From NCBI GenBank assembly GCA_013698165.1, contig JACCVN010000387.1, positions 1 through 7,874 of the forward strand: a stretch of DNA of 7,874 nucleotides, given 5' to 3'. A program made the translations under genes and the position numbers. The notes beneath the pieces are model-generated. The model was not told where the DNA came from. It ran no database searches and was given only the letters and a program-made list of their open reading frames with translations. Source of the stretch: Parachlamydiaceae bacterium (GTDB taxonomy: Bacteria; Chlamydiota; Chlamydiia; Chlamydiales; Parachlamydiaceae). Positions within the stretch are counted from its first letter, which is position 1; each line of letters begins with the position of its first letter. This document shows positions 6,365-7,874 of this stretch, one piece after another.

Positions 6365-6474
6365 AAACGTAGCTCGGCATTCCGATCAGGCTTTTCATTT
6401 AACCATTTTTTGTGCTCGGGTCCGATACAAAAAATGATTAAATGAAAGCCTGATCGGAATGCTGAGCTACGTTT
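6365..6474. repeat. 110-bp inverted repeat between convergent genes, possible bidirectional terminator
   Basis: AAACGTAGCTC at 6365-6375 is matched by GAGCTACGTTT at 6464-6474. The arms are about 48 bases each with only about three differences, around a short loop near GCTCGGGTCCGAT. The stem is far longer than an ordinary terminator. There is no T-run after it on the plus strand, though ATTTTTTGT lies inside the stem next to the loop. The end sequence differs from elements A and B. It lies between the stops of rny (6346) and the reverse gene (6489), so it may end both transcripts or be a second small mobile-element family. Confidence 0.6.
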
Positions 6475-6488
6475 GGCAACATCACCTT

Positions 6489-7832
6489 TTATTCGTGAGG
6501 GAGTGCTCTAATACGCACCTTATCGACTGATCTGTCGCTAGAGCTGAGGACTTCAATTTCAAAATCTTCGTGGTGAATAATGAAGCCGGGTAAAGGGATA
6601 GTTCCAGCGCGATGATAAAGGTATCCGCCAATTGTATCGTAATCCGCTTCTTGAGGAATTTTAATATCCAGTTCTTCCTCTGCGTCTAATATACTTAGCT
6701 TTGCGTCTACGATCCATGATTTATCGGGTTGTGCTTTGTATAGCTGTTCCATTTCATCATATTCATCGGCAATATCACCGACAATTGCTTCCAAAATATC
6801 TTCGATAGTAACAATGCCTTCCGTACCGCCATATTCATCGACAACTATAGCGAGATGAACTTGAGTTTTTCTAAATTCTTGAAGTAGGTTGGAAAGTTTT
6901 TTTGTTTCAGGAGTGTAAATCGGGGGCTTGATCAATGACTCAATAGACATATCTAGAATTTTTTCATCATGATTTTTATCGACGTATTCCATGTATTTGA
7001 TCAAGATATCTTTGTACATGAGAAGGCCCACAATATTGTCGATGTTATTTTTATAGACAGGAGTTCGGCTATAGCCTTCGCTGTAAAGCAAACCTGCTGC
7101 CTCCCGAATAGTTGTGGTGCTGGATAAACAAAAAAGGTGGATCCTTGGGACCATAACTTCACGGGCAATACGTTCTTTGAAATTTAATACCGATTCAATT
7201 AATTGCTTATCGTGACGATTAATTTCAGGACCGAGCTCTGCTCTCTCAATAATATCGATAATTTCCTTTTTAGCTTGAACGGCAGGCTCTTGAAATTGAT
7301 CAAAAAGGAATGTGCGAGAGAGTGAATGTGAAAGTTTTAAAAAAATGTACGAAATTGGAAACACTAAAAAGAAGAAGGGGGATGAAAGAGGAGCGCAAAG
7401 TCTGATAGCTGCCGCTGGCATTTTAGTTCCGAACATTCGAGGAAGAATATCTCCAATAATAACCCCTGCAAGAACAAAGGCAACGAAGCTAAGAATGATC
7501 CAAAATAAGGAAAAGTCATTAATTTGCGGGCTATCGGAGTTCGGTAGCTGATAGAAGAGATTAGTGTGAGAAATAAAAACGTAAGTTAAAACTGCATAGA
7601 AGAAGCGCGCAATATTTTGTGCGCAAAGAGTCGAGAAAAAGAGACCTTCAAAACCTTGAGATTGAAGGAAAAAGTAATGCAAAGGTCGGTAAAAAAATAG
7701 TGATCCCAACATGTCGATTTGTTTTTGGGAATCATCATTATGCAGACGTCGAAAAGCGCTGCTCAGAGAGGTAAGCAAAAAAATGCCGACTAAAAAAAAT
7801 AAGATTAGAAAAAACGTGACAATAAGAAACAA
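6489..7832 (-). CDS. CorC/HlyC-type membrane protein: DUF21 (CNNM) domain, CBS pair, CorC C-terminal domain
   Basis: The product is a 447-aa inner-membrane protein of the family called hemolysin C, TlyC or CorC. Its members are linked to magnesium or cobalt efflux; direct hemolysin activity is doubtful. Hydrophobic helices at about 1-22, 65-90, 108-126 and 148-168 form the DUF21 part. Two CBS domains follow (about 226-280 and 300-352; REVMVPR, YSRTPVY, then VDEYGGTEGIVTIEDILEAI), then the CorC/HlyC domain (about 370-445). The usual GE-x-x-PK motif of the membrane domain appears as GDILPR (127-132), a conservative change. The TTG at 7830-7832 has AGGGAG nine bases upstream and is the best start. 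The frame stays open to the window edge without an ATG, so a longer N-terminus cannot be excluded. TM1 at the very N-terminus fits the family. Confidence 0.85.
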   Translation of the reverse strand: MFLIVTFFLILFFLVGIFLLTSLSSAFRRLHNDDSQKQIDMLGSLFFYRPLHYFFLQSQGFEGLFFSTLCAQNIARFFYAVLTYVFISHTNLFYQLPNSDSPQINDFSLFWIILSFVAFVLAGVIIGDILPRMFGTKMPAAAIRLCAPLSSPFFFLVFPISYIFLKLSHSLSRTFLFDQFQEPAVQAKKEIIDIIERAELGPEINRHDKQLIESVLNFKERIAREVMVPRIHLFCLSSTTTIREAAGLLYSEGYSRTPVYKNNIDNIVGLLMYKDILIKYMEYVDKNHDEKILDMSIESLIKPPIYTPETKKLSNLLQEFRKTQVHLAIVVDEYGGTEGIVTIEDILEAIVGDIADEYDEMEQLYKAQPDKSWIVDAKLSILDAEEELDIKIPQEADYDTIGGYLYHRAGTIPLPGFIIHHEDFEIEVLSSSDRSVDKVRIRALPHE

Positions 7833-7874
7833 GTGAGAGATCTCCCTTCTATGGTATACGCGACTTTTTGAGTC

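Noticed and set aside
7312..7551. Forward ORF of 79 aa inside the CorC/HlyC-type gene
   Set aside because: Mirror frame of membrane-helix coding sequence, rich in Lys and Arg as expected for a shadow.

Overview
The window looks like chromosomal DNA of an amoeba- or protist-associated bacterium. An environmental chlamydia (order Parachlamydiales) is my best guess. The reasons are the moderately AT-rich DNA, a eukaryote-like F-box plus leucine-rich-repeat protein of the kind these bacteria send into host cells, two enzymes carrying export signals, and a housekeeping RNase Y / CorC-HlyC pair. This assignment is inference; no rRNA or other marker gene is present, and Legionella-like or Amoebophilus-like hosts cannot be excluded.

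Left part (1-2630): the 3' end of an unrecognised gene; a class I SAM-dependent methyltransferase with a signal peptide, closed by a compact intrinsic terminator; then a very AT-rich F-box/LRR gene preceded by a 10-codon mini-ORF that owns the only good Shine-Dalgarno sequence there.

Centre (2559-4783): a textbook sigma70-type promoter (TTGACA, 17 bp, TAAAAT) drives an HD-domain phosphohydrolase of the SAMHD1/dGTPase type that also has an export signal. Its last five codons and stop are formed by the terminal repeat of an inserted element. Two abutting palindromic elements follow, 164 bp and about 385 bp, sharing a terminal inverted repeat with core CTGTCAAGGT. They resemble transposase-less MITEs; the larger carries nested REP-like palindromes. 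A gene-poor stretch then runs to 4783 with at most one eroded reverse-strand reading frame.

Right part (4784-7874): RNase Y (rny), with catalytic His-Asp numbering matching the Bacillus enzyme when the start is placed at 4784, converges on a CorC/HlyC-type membrane protein with CBS domains on the reverse strand. Between them lies a 110-bp inverted repeat that could separate the two transcripts.

The genes do not form one pathway. Each appears separately transcribed: a likely host-interaction cluster (exported methyltransferase, F-box/LRR protein, exported HD phosphohydrolase) on the left and housekeeping RNA turnover and membrane functions on the right, with a repeat-rich boundary between them. 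The most noteworthy items are the nested palindromic elements and how they rewrote the end of the HD gene.
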